Origin: Acanthochromis polyacanthus
Taxonomy: Eukaryota > Chordata > Actinopteri > Pomacentridae
Assembly: GCF_021347895.1 (NCBI RefSeq)
Contig: NC_067135.1
Span: forward strand, 25,121,847 to 25,185,846
Length of the DNA: 64,000 bases
Direction of reading: 5' to 3'
A program made the position numbers and the translations under genes. Within the stretch, counting starts at the first letter, position 1; each line of letters begins with the position of its first letter. This document shows, piece after piece, positions 42,161-53,224 of the stretch. The notes beneath the pieces were generated by a model. The model worked only from the letters and a program-made list of their open reading frames with translations. It was not told the DNA's origin and ran no database searches.

Positions 42161-43598
42161 ACACAGGTAATCTGCAGATTCCATCAAGTGAAGCTCCGAC
42201 CAACTCAACAGGACGAGGTAAGTAACTTGAGAACACCAAGTTCTTAGTTGGACTACTGACATGGATTATTCACAGCTGCATGTTGGGCTGCAAATGAACT
42301 CAAACACATCAGAACTTGTTCATATTTGCAGATTGAGACAAAAAGAAAAGTGTTTCCTCATTACTCCATTTACTTTGTGTAAAGCTCCAGTTCCACAGAG
42401 CATGATACTGCCACCACCATGCCTGATAGTAGGTCTGGTGTTCTTGGGGTTAAAGGCCTCACCTTCCCTCCTCCAAACATTTCTGCTCTGTTTTTGTTCC
42501 ATCTGATCACAGAACTTTCCTCCAGAAGGCCTTTTCCTTGTCCATGTGATCAGCAACACACATGAATGGAGCTTTAAGGTTCTGCTTCTAGAGGAAGAAC
42601 TTCCTTCTTCAAGGATCCTCTCAGCTCATGTTGATGTCAAACCCTGTGGACACTGACAGCTGCGTTCCAGCAGCTTCTCATTCATTCAGACCTGCTTTTT
42701 GATGATTCCTGGTTGACTCTTGACCATCCTGACCGATTATCTCTCAGCAGCAGGTGATAGTTTGTGTTTTCTTGCTGATGGTGGCAGTAACACAACTGGA
42801 CCGTGAACTTTATTCGGACAAACAGGTGATTTTGGATCGGAAGCTACCGTACTTTGAAATGGCTCCAAGTGACTTTCTGACTTGTTCAAGTCAATGATTT
42901 CCGTTTTCAGATCTTTGCTGAGCTCCTCAGACTGTCTGAGTCTAATGAGTGGATCTAATGGTTCTATTTAAATTGGTTCAGAGGATTCATTAGCTGTAGT
43001 CAGTCATAATCACTCATAAGAAGAGGCCATTCCAACAAGAACATTTGATTAACACAACTTTGTATGTCACTTTAACTGATAATATGTATATTTATGATCC
43101 AGCAGATTTGGTCGTGTATCCAGGAGACCTTTAATACATCTCTGACACTGAATCTTGTTGCATTTACTGTCTCCTCTGTGGGATTTTTGTCATCAGATAG
43201 AAGAGGAACGATGGCTGCTGTGGTTTTCTTCATCTTCCTGATCCTGGGTGGAGGAGGGACGCTTTTGTTCAAACACAAGTGTCAACAACAAGAAGTAAGT
43301 CTTTCAGAGACAAACTTGGTTTTCCTAAAAGCCAAATGCTGTAAATATGAATAGTTGCACTATGTTTAACAGACTTCATGCTGTCATTTCTCCTTGTTTT
43401 CTGTGTAACTCAGAGGTAATAATCTTTGAATTGTCTCTGTAGTCTGCAGACTGTGACTCCTCCCATCAAAGTCCAGTTCAGAGGTTTTGTCCAACAGAAC
43501 CTTGACAAGTGAATCTTTCTGCTCAGTTTCAGGATTCAAACCAACAACTCCTCCAGGACCAGCTGGACTCAGTGAATGTAAAGAAGACCAGTTCTTGA
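42161..43598 (+). pseudogene. type B Ig gene, 3' half only (copy B0)
   Basis: Exon 4 equivalent (about 42168-42225) has an intact GTAAGT donor but no proper upstream part. The CACCCAG at its start reads CACAG, and its left neighbour is a LINE fragment. The transmembrane exon (43197-43294, coding [20 protein letters not shown]) and the last exon (43533-43598, ending TCTTGA) are intact and nearly identical to B1 and B2. Leader, V exon and exon 3 are missing, so it cannot make the protein unless spliced from an upstream promoter. The intron between exon 4 and the membrane exon is about 0.97 kb, longer than in B1/B2 (286 bp). Confidence 0.85.
42330..42860 (-). mobile_element. Tc1-like fossil in the B0 intron
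   Basis: The minus strand reads [20 protein letters not shown] then [17 protein letters not shown], a Tc1 transposase segment around the second catalytic region, with further element text up to about 42860. B1 (48685-48815) and B2 (54353-54483) keep only the first ~130 bp of this insertion. B0 therefore has the fuller copy and the B1/B2 ancestor a deletion. Confidence 0.75.
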
Positions 43599-44512
43599 TG
43601 AGCACTTTATGTACTTTATGTACAGGACTGGTCTTATATAGCCTCAATGCTGCTTGTAAATTTTGTATATTTCTGTTAAAAAATTCTGCATTTCTTTGTA
43701 TTTTGTCTGTTTTGCATCAGTGTCAACAACAAGTGGAACCAAATTCCTTCAGTCTGTTTCCATATTTGCTCCATGAAGCTGATTCTGATTCTGTCCAGCG
43801 ACTAAATATTCTGTCACAGTTCAGACTGTAAAGCATGAAAGATGATTTATTCTCTCTTATTGCCTCTTTCTTTATGTATGTTTTTTATCTGTTCTGTTGT
43901 ATTTGTTTTTCCTGTAAAGTGATCTTGAGTGTCAAGGAAGGCATTTACAAATAAAATGTATTTTTATTATGAGTTGTTGCTGTTAAACACTGAATTCATT
44001 TTGATGTTTCAACATTTTTTATCCAATAAATCATCCCATGAATGTTAGTTTCCTTCATCTTTGAATCCAAGAGACACTGAACAAATTTTCTCATTTGTGA
44101 TTTGTAGAAAATTAACCTGAGTAAATAAACTCAATTTTCAATGTGATACTTTCATGTTTTACTGGGTTTTTTGACTCCAGTCTTTCCAATGCAAAGCCAA
44201 GAGTTGGACACGAGATGTCACCATTTGGTGGTTTTAATCACTTCACCACTGAATTTCATCATTTATTTCTTCATTCTTCTATCCAGTATGTCGTCACATG
44301 GCTGTCAATTATGTTCAGCTCTGAATCAAACCGAAAATATGAGGGGGAAAAATCAGTGAACCTTATTGTCTTTTCTCTGTTAATCAGTGAAGATAAAAAG
44401 GCAGCAGTGTTCAGCCACAGAAAAAAATATCTCAAAATAACATGACTCATGTTTGTACTTCTCTGAATTGTCACTGGAGGGAAACTGTTGAAAGGGGCGG
44501 GGAGTTCAGCCA
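43599..44512 (+). other. 3' UTR and flank of copy B0
   Basis: Contains CAATAAATCATC and AAATAAACTC poly(A)-type signals and the GCCAAGAGTTGGACAC block that marks the flank of all type B copies. At 44446-44512 it runs into a copy of the promoter-proximal block CATGTTTGTACTTCTCTGAA, also found upstream of the leader exons at 45236 and 46391. Confidence 0.7.
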
Positions 44513-45110
44513 AATTTTTGCAGCTTCTCTGATTGAGTGCGCCTCCAGTTTGGGTTATGTCAGCTCTGTGGTTCCTGTCCTTTTCTTTTCCTTTTTTTTG
44601 GCAGCTTCTCTGACTTAAGTGTGTTTTCAGTGTGGGTTATGTGCGATCTGTGTTTTTTTTTCAATTATATTTTTTGTTTTTTTGCAATTTCTCTGACTTA
44701 AGTGTGTTTTCAGTGTGGGTTATGTGCACTCTGTGGTTTCTGTCCTTTTCTTTCCTTTTTTTTTTTTGCAGTTTCTCTGACTTAAGTGTCTTTTCAGTGT
44801 GGGTTATGTGCACTCTGTGGTTTCTTTCCATTTTATTTTTTGGTTTTTGGCAGCTTCTCTGTCTTGAGTGCGCCTCCAGTGTGGGCTATGTGCGCTCTAT
44901 GGTTTCTGTCCTTTTCTTTTCCTTTTTTTTTGCAGTTTCTCTGACTTAAGTGTCTTTTCAGTGTGGGTTATGTGCGCTTCCTGGCTCCCTTTCTTCTTGC
45001 TGTATTTTTTGGCAGCTTCTCTGACTTGAGTGTGACTTCATTGTGGGTTATGTGCTCTCCCTGGCTCATTTCCTTCTTGCTTATTTTTTGGCAGCTTCTC
45101 TAACTTGGTT
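44513..45110 (+). repeat. ~85-bp minisatellite, array 1 of unit 1
   Basis: About seven units each contain GCAGCTTCTCTGACTTAAGT, TTCAGTGTGGGTTATGTGCG, CTCTGTGGTTTCTGTCC and a run of T. The T run followed by GCAG resembles a 3' splice site in every unit. Open frames through it only reflect the repeat. The same array recurs in unit 2 at 50180-50776. Confidence 0.9.
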
Positions 45111-45397
45111 GGGACTTCAGTGTTGGTTAGTTGCGTCAAATACCATATATAGCAGGAGGGGCGTGTCCACAGAGGGATCCCTGAAATGTAAATGATGACA
45201 GAACTGGAAGATGAATACAATTATGCCCATTTTGCCTGTACACCTGACTCATGTTTGTACTTCTCTGAATTGTCACTGGAGGGAAACCGTTGAAAGGGGC
45301 AGGGAGTTCAGCCAAATTGAAATCTCCTCAGCCTTAAGAAGTTCAATGTCAGTCAGTCTCTCATACAGCCTCTGTGGAGACAACAGACTGGAATAAG

Positions 45398-45452
45398 ATG
45401 GTTTTAACTTTGTGTTTCTGGACTTTAACTGTCTGCTTGACTTCTGTTCAGG
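45398..45452 (+). other. extra leader exon, copy 1 (unit 1)
   Basis: ATG followed by 18 codons coding a signal peptide ([18 protein letters not shown]) and one more base before a GTGAGT donor. It ends in phase 1, as needed to join the V exon at 47704. A TATA-like CATATATAGC lies about 260 bp upstream at 45141. No V exon of its own follows before the next leader. Confidence 0.7.
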
Positions 45453-45484
45453 GTGAGTTTTATTATTGCTCTATTGCGTCTGCA

Positions 45485-46262
45485 GGCTTGTTTCTCTGAT
45501 CTGAGTGTGACTTCAGTTTGGGTTGTGTGCTCTCTGTGGTTTCTGTCCTTCTGCTTTTTTTTTTTTTCGCAGTTTCTCTGAGTGCGCCTCCAGTTTGGTT
45601 GTGTGCTCTCTGTGGTTTCTGTCTTTCTGCTTTTTTTTTTTCGCAGCTTCTCTGATTGAGTGCGCCTCCAGTTTGGGTTATGTCAGCTCTGTGGTTTCTG
45701 TCCTTTTCTTTTCCTTTTTTTGGCAGCTTCTCTGACTTAAGTGTGTTTTCAGTGTGGGTTATGTATGCTCTGTGGTTTTTTCAGTTTTATTTTTTATTTT
45801 TTTGCAGTTTCTCTGACTTGAGTGTGACTCCAGTGTGGGTTATGTGCGCTCTATGGTTTCTTTCCATTTTTATTTTTTATTTTTTGGTTTTTGGCAGCTT
45901 CTCTGACTTAAGTGTCTTTTCAGTGTGGGTTATGTGCTCTCCCTGGCTTGTTTCTTTCTTTGTTTTTATTTTTATTTTTTTGGTTCTTGGCAGCTTCTCT
46001 GACTTAAGTGTCTTTTCAGTGTGGGTTATGTGCGCTCTGTGGTTTCTTTCCATTTTATTTTTTGGTTTTTGGCAGCTTCTCTGTCTTGAGTGCGCCTCCA
46101 GTGTGGGTTATGTGCGCTCTGTGGTTTCTGTCCTTTTCTTTTCCTTTTTTTTTTGCAGTTTCTCTGACTTGAGTGTGACTTCATTGTGGGTTATGTGCTC
46201 TCCCTGGCTCATTTCCTTCTTGCTTATTTTTTGGCAGCTTCTCTAACTTGGTTGGGACTTCA
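45485..46262 (+). repeat. ~85-bp minisatellite, array 2 of unit 1
   Basis: About nine more units of the same repeat, with T-run plus GCAG junctions, between the first and second leader exons. A 196-codon open frame across 45656-46246 is periodic (SVFSVWVMCALWFL recurring) and is not a credible gene. Unit 2 counterpart at 51151-51930. Confidence 0.9.
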
Positions 46263-46540
46263 GTGTTGGTTAGTTGCATCAAATACCATATATGGCAGGA
46301 GGGGCGTGTCCACAGAGGGATCCCTGAAATGTAAATGATGACAGAACTGGAAGATAAATACAATTATGCCCATTTTGCCTGTACACCTGACTCATGTTTG
46401 TACTTCTCTGAATTGTCACTGGAGGGAAACTGTTGAAAGGGGCAGGGAGTTCAGCCAAATTGAAATATCCTCAGCCTTAAGAAGTTCAATGTCAGTCAGT
46501 CCCTCATACAGCCTCTGTGGAGACAACAGACTGGAATAAG

Positions 46541-46595
46541 ATGGTTTTAACTTTGTGTTTCTGGACTTTAACTGTCTGCTTGACTTCTGTTCAGG
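46541..46595 (+). other. extra leader exon, copy 2 (unit 1)
   Basis: Near-identical to the leader at 45398, 1143 bp further on, with the same 5' flank (TGTTTGTACTTCTCTGAATT) and GTGAGT donor in phase 1. It encodes the same signal peptide with Phe at position 7. Confidence 0.7.
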
Positions 46596-46725
46596 GTGAG
46601 TTTTATTATTGCTCTATTGCATCTGCAGGCTTGTTTCTCTGATCTGAGTGTGACTTCAGTGTGGGTTATGTGCTCTCTGTGGTTTCTTTCCTTTTTCTTT
46701 CTTTGGCAGCTTCTCTGACTGTCGC

Positions 46726-46804
46726 ATGTCGACTACAGACTGGAATAAGTTGGTTCTGACTTTGTGTCTCTGGACTTTAACTGTCTGTTTGACTTCTGTT
46801 CAGG
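46726..46804 (+). other. extra leader exon, copy 3 (unit 1), N-extended
   Basis: The usual ATG is changed to TTG, but an upstream in-frame ATG at 46726 gives the extension MSTTDWNK before the [18 protein letters not shown] leader. Length 79 nt, phase 1 donor GTGACT. The extension adds charged residues before the hydrophobic core, so secretion may be weaker. A Tc1-like fragment follows 65 bp later. Confidence 0.6.
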
Positions 46805-46869
46805 GTGACTTTTATTTTTATTACGGTACTGCTATTAATAAGAATATGAATAATATTCAAAGTTTTTAT

Positions 46870-47150
46870 ATATACACTGATCAGGCACAACATTATGACC
46901 ACATGCCTTATACTGTGTTGGTCTCCTTTATGCTGCTAAAACTCATCTGAGCCAGTGGGGCATGGACCCAGGACCTCTAGGGATGTCCTGTGTCACCAGG
47001 ATGGTGGCAGTGAATTCTGTGGGTTGCAGGGTGGGACCTACCTAGATCAGGCTTATCCTGGAATATCCCACAGATGCTCACTAAGATCTGGATCTGGGGA
47101 GTGTGGAGCCTGGGTGAACACCACAGCTCTGTCATGTTCCCCGAGCCACT
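46870..47150 (-). mobile_element. Tc1-like element fragment
   Basis: Starts with TATACACTGATCAGGCACAA, the terminal repeat of a widespread fish Tc1 family. It continues with GGGGCATGGACCCAGGACCT and CACAGATGCTCACTAAGATC, antisense Tc1 transposase text near the SPDLNPIEH block. Copies occur at 52538-52818 and 57697-57960, each just downstream of a leader exon. Confidence 0.75.
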
Positions 47151-47450
47151 CCTGAGGACTTTCTATCTCACACAGCACAAGCTCGCAGGGCAGACACTCC
47201 TCCTCACAGGGAGAAAAAAACCTACTGCCTCTCTTACAGCACAAGCTCGCAGGGCAGACACTCCTCCTGGCAGGTAGAAAAACAACCCGGAGTTTTATTC
47301 TGTGTCAGTGGATCGGGTCAGCAGCGCGAGGAGGGAGCCCTACTGTGTGAACTAATTCATGCTTGTCAATGGGACTTAGAAATGTATAACGACACACATA
47401 CTGTTGACGGAACTTGGTGATCGGGGAGTGACGGGGAGACGTTGAATTCA

Positions 47451-47458
47451 TATAAATA
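47451..47458 (+). promoter_or_regulatory. TATA box of type B gene B1
   Basis: TATAAATA about 105 bp before the ATG, within a flank (TTGAATTCATATAAATATCA) repeated at 53119 and, slightly changed, at 57445. A start site near 47480 would give a short 5' UTR. The other leaders have a different upstream region with CATATATAGC. Confidence 0.6.
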
Positions 47459-47556
47459 TCACTGCTTTGTTCAGCCTCATTCAGTCTTCCTCTTCAGACG
47501 GGGAAACTCTGTCAGTCTGTATTCCTCCCTCCGCGGAGAAATCAGACTGGAATAAG

Positions 47557-49265
47557 ATGGTTCTGACTTTGTGTCTCTGGACTTTAACTGTCTGTTTGAC
47601 TTCTGTTCAGGGTGACTTTTATTTTTATTACTGCTACATTGATGTGGCTGAGATCTTCTCTGGACTGGATGCTAATGTCAGCTGTGTTTGTGGTTTATTA
47701 CAGGGCAGCTGGATGGAAACTCTCACTGTCCTGTTTCTCCACATCACTTTGAGGAGAAGGATCCACCACAAGCAGTGATTGGTGGGGACGTTGTTCTACC
47801 ATGTTTCCCAAACTTCAGTATCAAGGTGAATGAAGATATACTGCAGTGGGGTAAAGGTAATAAAGACCTCTACGCAATTCAGGGCAATGGCATTAAACAT
47901 GTAGACGAAGACTACAATGGCAGATTACAGGTCTCCATTGAAGATTGGAAGAAGGGAGATGCTTCCCTTTGCCTCTCTGGAGTGAAGCAGTCAGATGAAG
48001 GACGGTACTGCTGCTGTATTCGAATGATTGGAAAACCCACATGCACAGTTGTGACTCTTGGTAAGAACTTTAACCACCACATCAGTGACACCACCCTTTG
48101 TAATAATGTCATTCTGCAGTTAGAACCATGTTGAAGAGCCTCTCTGTAGTCTGTAAGCACTGAGGAGTTTTAGTCCAGAACTGTAAAAACTGTCTTTAAC
48201 AGTAGAACCTGATGTTAAATAAATGACACAGCAGTTGTGGGTTCTCTGTACTGCAGAAAATAAGTGAACTTCAGCTGAACACATGAATCTTTTTCATGTT
48301 TCTCTTACAGCTGTGAAGGAAAAAGGTGAAGAAACCAGCACAGGTCAGATAAGAATGAGCTGAATGAACAACAGTTGTTGACCACGTTTCTGTCTGTTGA
48401 CTGTGAATGTGTTTAGTGTGGTTGGACATCAATGATGAAATGTTTCAGGAGTTTCTACATGTTTATTGGTATTTTTAAAGTAAATCTGATGTTTTTCTTG
48501 TGCTTCCTCATTGACAGAACACCCAGGTAACCTACAGATTCCACCAAGTGAAGCTCCGACCAAGTCCACAGGACGAGGTAAGTAACTTGAGAACACCAAG
48601 TTCTTAGTTGGACTACGGACATGGATTATTCACAGCTGCATGTTGGGCTGCAAATAAATTCAAACACATCAGAACTTTTTTGTTGCAGCTTGAGACAAAA
48701 AGAAAAGTGTTTCCTCATTCTCCCATTTACTTTGTGTAAAGCTCCAGTTCCACAGAGCATGATGCTGCCACCACCATGCCTGATGGTAGGTCTGGTGTTC
48801 TTGGGGTTAAAGGTCCCACTCTTGTTGGATTTACTGTCTCCTCTGTGGGATTTTTGTCATCAGATAGAAGAGGAACGATGGCTGCTGTGGTTTTCTTCAT
48901 CTTCCTGATCCTGGGTGGAGGAGGGACACTTTTGTTCAAACACAAGTGTCAACAACAAGAAGTAAGTCTTTCAGAGACAAACTTGGTTTTCCTAAAAGCC
49001 AAATGCTGTAAATATGAATAGTTGCACTATGTTTAACAGACTTCATGCTGTCATTTCTCCTTGTTTTCTGTGTAACTCAGAGGTAATAATCTTTGAATTG
49101 TCTCTGTAGTCTGCAGACTGTGACTCCTCCCATCAAAGTCCAGTTCAGAGGTTTTGTCCAACAGAACCTTGACAAGTGAATCTTTCTGCTCAGTTTCAGG
49201 ATTCAAACCAACAACTCCTCCAGGACCAGCTGGACTCAGTGAATGTAAAGAAGACCAGTTCTTGA
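47557..49265 (+). CDS. V-set immunoglobulin-superfamily membrane protein B1 (222 aa, six exons)
   Basis: Predicted exons are 47557-47611, 47704-48060, 48311-48343, 48518-48577, 48864-48961 and 49200-49265, joined by GT-AG sites and totalling 669 nt. The first four introns are phase 1 and the last is phase 0. The product has a signal peptide ([19 protein letters not shown]), one V-type Ig domain with C52, the LQWGKG Trp, DEGRYC and the YCCCI triple cysteine, a short stalk ([10 protein letters not shown]), a membrane helix ([19 protein letters not shown]) and a Gln/Asp-rich tail ending VNVKKTSS. No tyrosine motif is visible in the tail. The V exon and stalk are clearly paralogous to the type A gene, but membrane and tail exons are unrelated. 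A B7/butyrophilin-like cell-surface role is inferred. The last-exon choice is less certain: an alternative acceptor (CTCTGTAG at 49108) would end the tail differently. Confidence 0.8.
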
Positions 49266-50179
49266 TGAGCACTTTATGTACTTTATGTACAGGACTGGTC
49301 TTATATAGCCTCAATGCTGCTTGTAAATTTTGTATATTTCTGTTAAAAAATTCTGCATTTCTTTGTATTTTGTCTGTTTTGCATCAGTGTCAACAACAAG
49401 TGGAACCAAATTCCTTCAGTCTGTTTCCATATTTGCTCCATGAAGCTGATTCTGATTCTGTCCAGCGACTAAATATTCTGTCACAGTTCAGACTGTAAAG
49501 CATGAAAGATGATTTATTCTCTCTTATTGCCTCTTTCTTTATGTATGTTTTTTATCTGTTCTGTTGTATTTGTTTTTCCTGTAAAGTGATCTTGAGTGTC
49601 AAGGAAGGCATTTACAAATAAAATGTATTTTTATTATGAGTTGTTGCTGTTAAACACTGAATTCATTTTGATGTTTCAACATTTTTTATCCAATAAATCA
49701 TCCCATGAATGTTAGTTTCCTTCATCTTTGAATCCAAGAGACACTGAACAAATTTTCTCATTTGTGATTTGTAGAAAATTAACCTGAGTAAATAAACTCA
49801 ATTTTCAATGTGATACTTTCATGTTTTACTGGGTTTTTTGACTCCAGTCTTTCCAATGCAAAGCCAAGAGTTGGACACGAGATGTCACCATTTGGTGGTT
49901 TTAATCACTTCACCACTGAATTTCATCATTTATTTCTTCATTCTTCTATCCAGTATGTCGTCACATGGCTGTCAATTATGTTCAGCTCTGAATCAAGCCG
50001 AAAATATGAGGGGGAAAAATCAGTGAACCTTATTGTCTTTTCTCTGTTAATCAGTGAAGATAAAAAGGCAGCAGTGTTCAGCCACAGAAAAAAATATCTC
50101 AAAATAACATGACTCATGTTTGTACTTCTCTGAATTGTCACTGGAGGGAAACTGTTGAAAGGGGCGGGGAGTTCAGCCA
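49266..50179 (+). other. 3' UTR and flank of B1
   Basis: Practically identical to 43599-44512, including poly(A)-type signals and the GCCAAGAGTTGGACAC block. Confidence 0.7.
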
Positions 50180-50776
50180 AATTTTTGCAGCTTCTCTGAT
50201 TGAGTGCGCCTCCAGTTTGGGTTATGTCAGCTCTGTGGTTCCTGTCCTTTTCTTTTCCTTTTTTTTGGCAGCTTCTCTGACTTAAGTGTGTTTTCAGTGT
50301 GGGTTATGTGCGATCTGTGTTTTTTTTTCAATTATATTTTTGTTTTTTTGCAATTTCTCTGACTTAAGTGTGTTTTCAGTGTGGGTTATGTGCACTCTGT
50401 GGTTTCTGTCCTTTTCTTTTCCTTTTTTTTTTTTGCAGTTTCTCTGACTTAAGTGTCTTTTCAGTGTGGGTTATGTGCACTCTGTGGTTTCTTTCCATTT
50501 TATTTTTTGGTTTTTGGCAGCTTCTCTGTCTTGAGTGCGCCTCCAGTGTGGGCTATGTGCGCTCTATGGTTTCTGTCCTTTTCTTTTCCTTTTTTTTGCA
50601 GTTTCTCTGACTTAAGTGTCTTTTCAGTGTGGGTTATGTGCGCTTCCTGGCTCCCTTTCTTCTTGCTGTATTTTTTGGCAGCTTCTCTGACTTGAGTGTG
50701 ACTTCATTGTGGGTTATGTGCTCTCCCTGGCTCATTTCCTTCTTGCTTATTTTTTGGCAGCTTCTCTAACTTGGTT
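50180..50776 (+). repeat. ~85-bp minisatellite, array 1 of unit 2
   Basis: Second-unit counterpart of 44513-45110, with small differences in T-run length. Confidence 0.9.
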
Positions 50777-51063
50777 GGGACTTCAGTGTTGGTTAGTTGC
50801 ATCAAATACCATATATAGCAGGAGGGGCGTGTCCACAGAGGGATCCCTGAAATGTAAATGATGACAGAACTGGAAGATGAATACAATTATGCCCATTTTG
50901 CCTGTACACCTGACTCATGTTTGTACTTCTCTGAATTGTCACTGGAGGGAAACCGTTGAAAGGGGCAGGGAGTTCAGCCAAATTGAAATCTCCTCAGCCT
51001 TAAGAAGTTCAATGTCAGTCAGTCTCTCATACAGCCTCTGTGGAGACAACAGACTGGAATAAG

Positions 51064-51118
51064 ATGGTTTTAACTTTGTGTTTCTGGACTTTAACTGTCT
51101 GCTTGACTTCTGTTCAGG
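51064..51118 (+). other. extra leader exon, copy 1 (unit 2)
   Basis: Counterpart of 45398-45452, with the same signal peptide and phase 1 GTGAGT donor. Confidence 0.7.
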
Positions 51119-51150
51119 GTGAGTTTTATTATTGCTCTATTGCGTCTGCA

Positions 51151-51930
51151 GGCTTGTTTCTCTGATCTGAGTGTGACTTCAGTTTGGGTTGTGTGCTCTC
51201 TGTGGTTTCTGTCCTTCTGCTTTTTTTTTTTTTTCGCAGTTTCTCTGAGTGCGCCTCCAGTTTGGTTGTGTGCTCTCTGTGGTTTCTGTCTTTCTGCTTT
51301 TTTTTTTTCGCAGCTTCTCTGATTGAGTGCGCCTCCAGTTTGGGTTATGTCAGCTCTGTGGTTTCTGTCCTTTTCTTTTCCTTTTTTTGGCAGCTTCTCT
51401 GACTTAAGTGTGTTTTCAGTGTGGGTTATGTATGCTCTGTGGTTTTTTTCAGTTTTATTTTTTATTTTTTTGCAGTTTCTCTGACTTGAGTGTGACTCCA
51501 GTGTGGGTTATGTGCGCTCTATGGTTTCTTTCCATTTTTATTTTTTATTTTTTGGTTTTTGGCAGCTTCTCTGACTTAAGTGTCTTTTCAGTGTGGGTTA
51601 TGTGCTCTCCCTGGCTTGTTTCTTTCTTTGTTTTTATTTTTATTTTTTTGGTTCTTGGCAGCTTCTCTGACTTAAGTGTCTTTTCAGTGTGGGTTATGTG
51701 CGCTCTGTGGTTTCTTTCCATTTTATTTTTTGGTTTTTGGCAGCTTCTCTGTCTTGAGTGCGCCTCCAGTGTGGGTTATGTGCGCTCTGTGGTTTCTGTC
51801 CTTTTCTTTTCCTTTTTTTTTTGCAGTTTCTCTGACTTGAGTGTGACTTCATTGTGGGTTATGTGCTCTCCCTGGCTCATTTCCTTCTTGCTTATTTTTT
51901 GGCAGCTTCTCTAACTTGGTTGGGACTTCA
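51151..51930 (+). repeat. ~85-bp minisatellite, array 2 of unit 2
   Basis: Counterpart of 45485-46262. Confidence 0.9.
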
Positions 51931-52208
51931 GTGTTGGTTAGTTGCATCAAATACCATATATGGCAGGAGGGGCGTGTCCACAGAGGGATCCCTGAAATGT
52001 AAATGATGACAGAACTGGAAGATAAATACAATTATGCCCATTTTGCCTGTACACCTGACTCATGTTTGTACTTCTCTGAATTGTCACTGGAGGGAAACTG
52101 TTGAAAGGGGCAGGGAGTTCAGCCAAATTGAAATATCCTCAGCCTTAAGAAGTTCAATGTCAGTCAGTCCCTCATACAGCCTCTGTGGAGACAACAGACT
52201 GGAATAAG

Positions 52209-52263
52209 ATGGTTTTAACTTTGTGTTTCTGGACTTTAACTGTCTGCTTGACTTCTGTTCAGG
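52209..52263 (+). other. extra leader exon, copy 2 (unit 2)
   Basis: Counterpart of 46541-46595, phase 1 donor GTGAGT. Confidence 0.7.
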
Positions 52264-52393
52264 GTGAGTTTTATTATTGCTCTATTGCATCTGCAGGCTT
52301 GTTTCTCTGATCTGAGTGTGACTTCAGTGTGGGTTATGTGCTCTCTGTGGTTTCTTTCCTTTTTCTTTCTTTGGCAGCTTCTCTGACTGTCGC

Positions 52394-52472
52394 ATGTCGA
52401 CTACAGACTGGAATAAGTTGGTTCTGACTTTGTGTCTCTGGACTTTAACTGTCTGTTTGACTTCTGTTCAGG
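52394..52472 (+). other. extra leader exon, copy 3 (unit 2), N-extended
   Basis: Counterpart of 46726-46804, with the same loss of the usual ATG and the upstream replacement ATG. Confidence 0.6.
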
Positions 52473-52537
52473 GTGACTTTTATTTTTATTACGGTACTGC
52501 TATTAATAAGAATATGAATAATATTCAAAGTTTTTAT

Positions 52538-52818
52538 ATATACACTGATCAGGCACAACATTATGACCACATGCCTTATACTGTGTTGGTCTCCTTTATG
52601 CTGCTAAAACTCATCTGAGCCAGTGGGGCATGGACCCAGGACCTCTAGGGATGTCCTGTGTCACCAGGATGGTGGCAGTGAATTCTGTGGGTTGCAGGGT
52701 GGGACCTACCTAGATCAGGCTTATCCTGGAATATCCCACAGATGCTCACTAAGATCTGGATCTGGGGAGTGTGGAGCCTGGGTGAACACCACAGCTCTGT
52801 CATGTTCCCCGAGCCACT
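52538..52818 (-). mobile_element. Tc1-like element fragment (unit 2)
   Basis: Same fragment as 46870-47150, carried along in the tandem duplication. Confidence 0.75.
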
Positions 52819-53118
52819 CCTGAGGACTTTCTATCTCACACAGCACAAGCTCGCAGGGCAGACACTCCTCCTCACAGGGAGAAAAAAACCTACTGCCTCT
52901 CTTACAGCACAAGCTCGCAGGGCAGACACTCCTCCTGGCAGGTAGAAAAACAACCCGGAGTTTTATTCTGTGTCAGTGGATCGGGTCAGCAGCGCGAGGA
53001 GGGAGCCCTACTGTGTGAACTAATTCATGCTTGTCAATGGGACTTAGAAATGTATAACGACACACATACTGTTGACGGAACTTGGTGATCGGGGAGTGAC
53101 GGGGAGACGTTGAATTCA

Positions 53119-53126
53119 TATAAATA
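53119..53126 (+). promoter_or_regulatory. TATA box of type B gene B2
   Basis: TATAAATA at the same distance from the ATG (about 105 bp) as in B1. Confidence 0.6.
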
Positions 53127-53224
53127 TCACTGCTTTGTTCAGCCTCATTCAGTCTTCCTCTTCAGACGGGGAAACTCTGTCAGTCTGTATTCCTCCCTCC
53201 GCGGAGAAATCAGACTGGAATAAG

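Noticed and set aside
43440..43497. Alternative last exon for type B genes after CTCTGTAG
   Set aside because: It is open in phase 0 and ends in TGA, but the acceptor at 43532 has a better pyrimidine tract and gives a more hydrophilic, stalk-like tail. Kept only as an alternative.
45656..46246. 196-codon open frame, and similar frames in all minisatellite arrays
   Set aside because: It only reflects an ~85-bp repeat without stops in that frame. The peptide is periodic, Phe/Trp/Cys-rich, with no leader, no domain and no splice context.
44513..46262. CRISPR-like regularly spaced repeats
   Set aside because: Direct tandem repeats with no unique spacers, in a eukaryotic context; a minisatellite.
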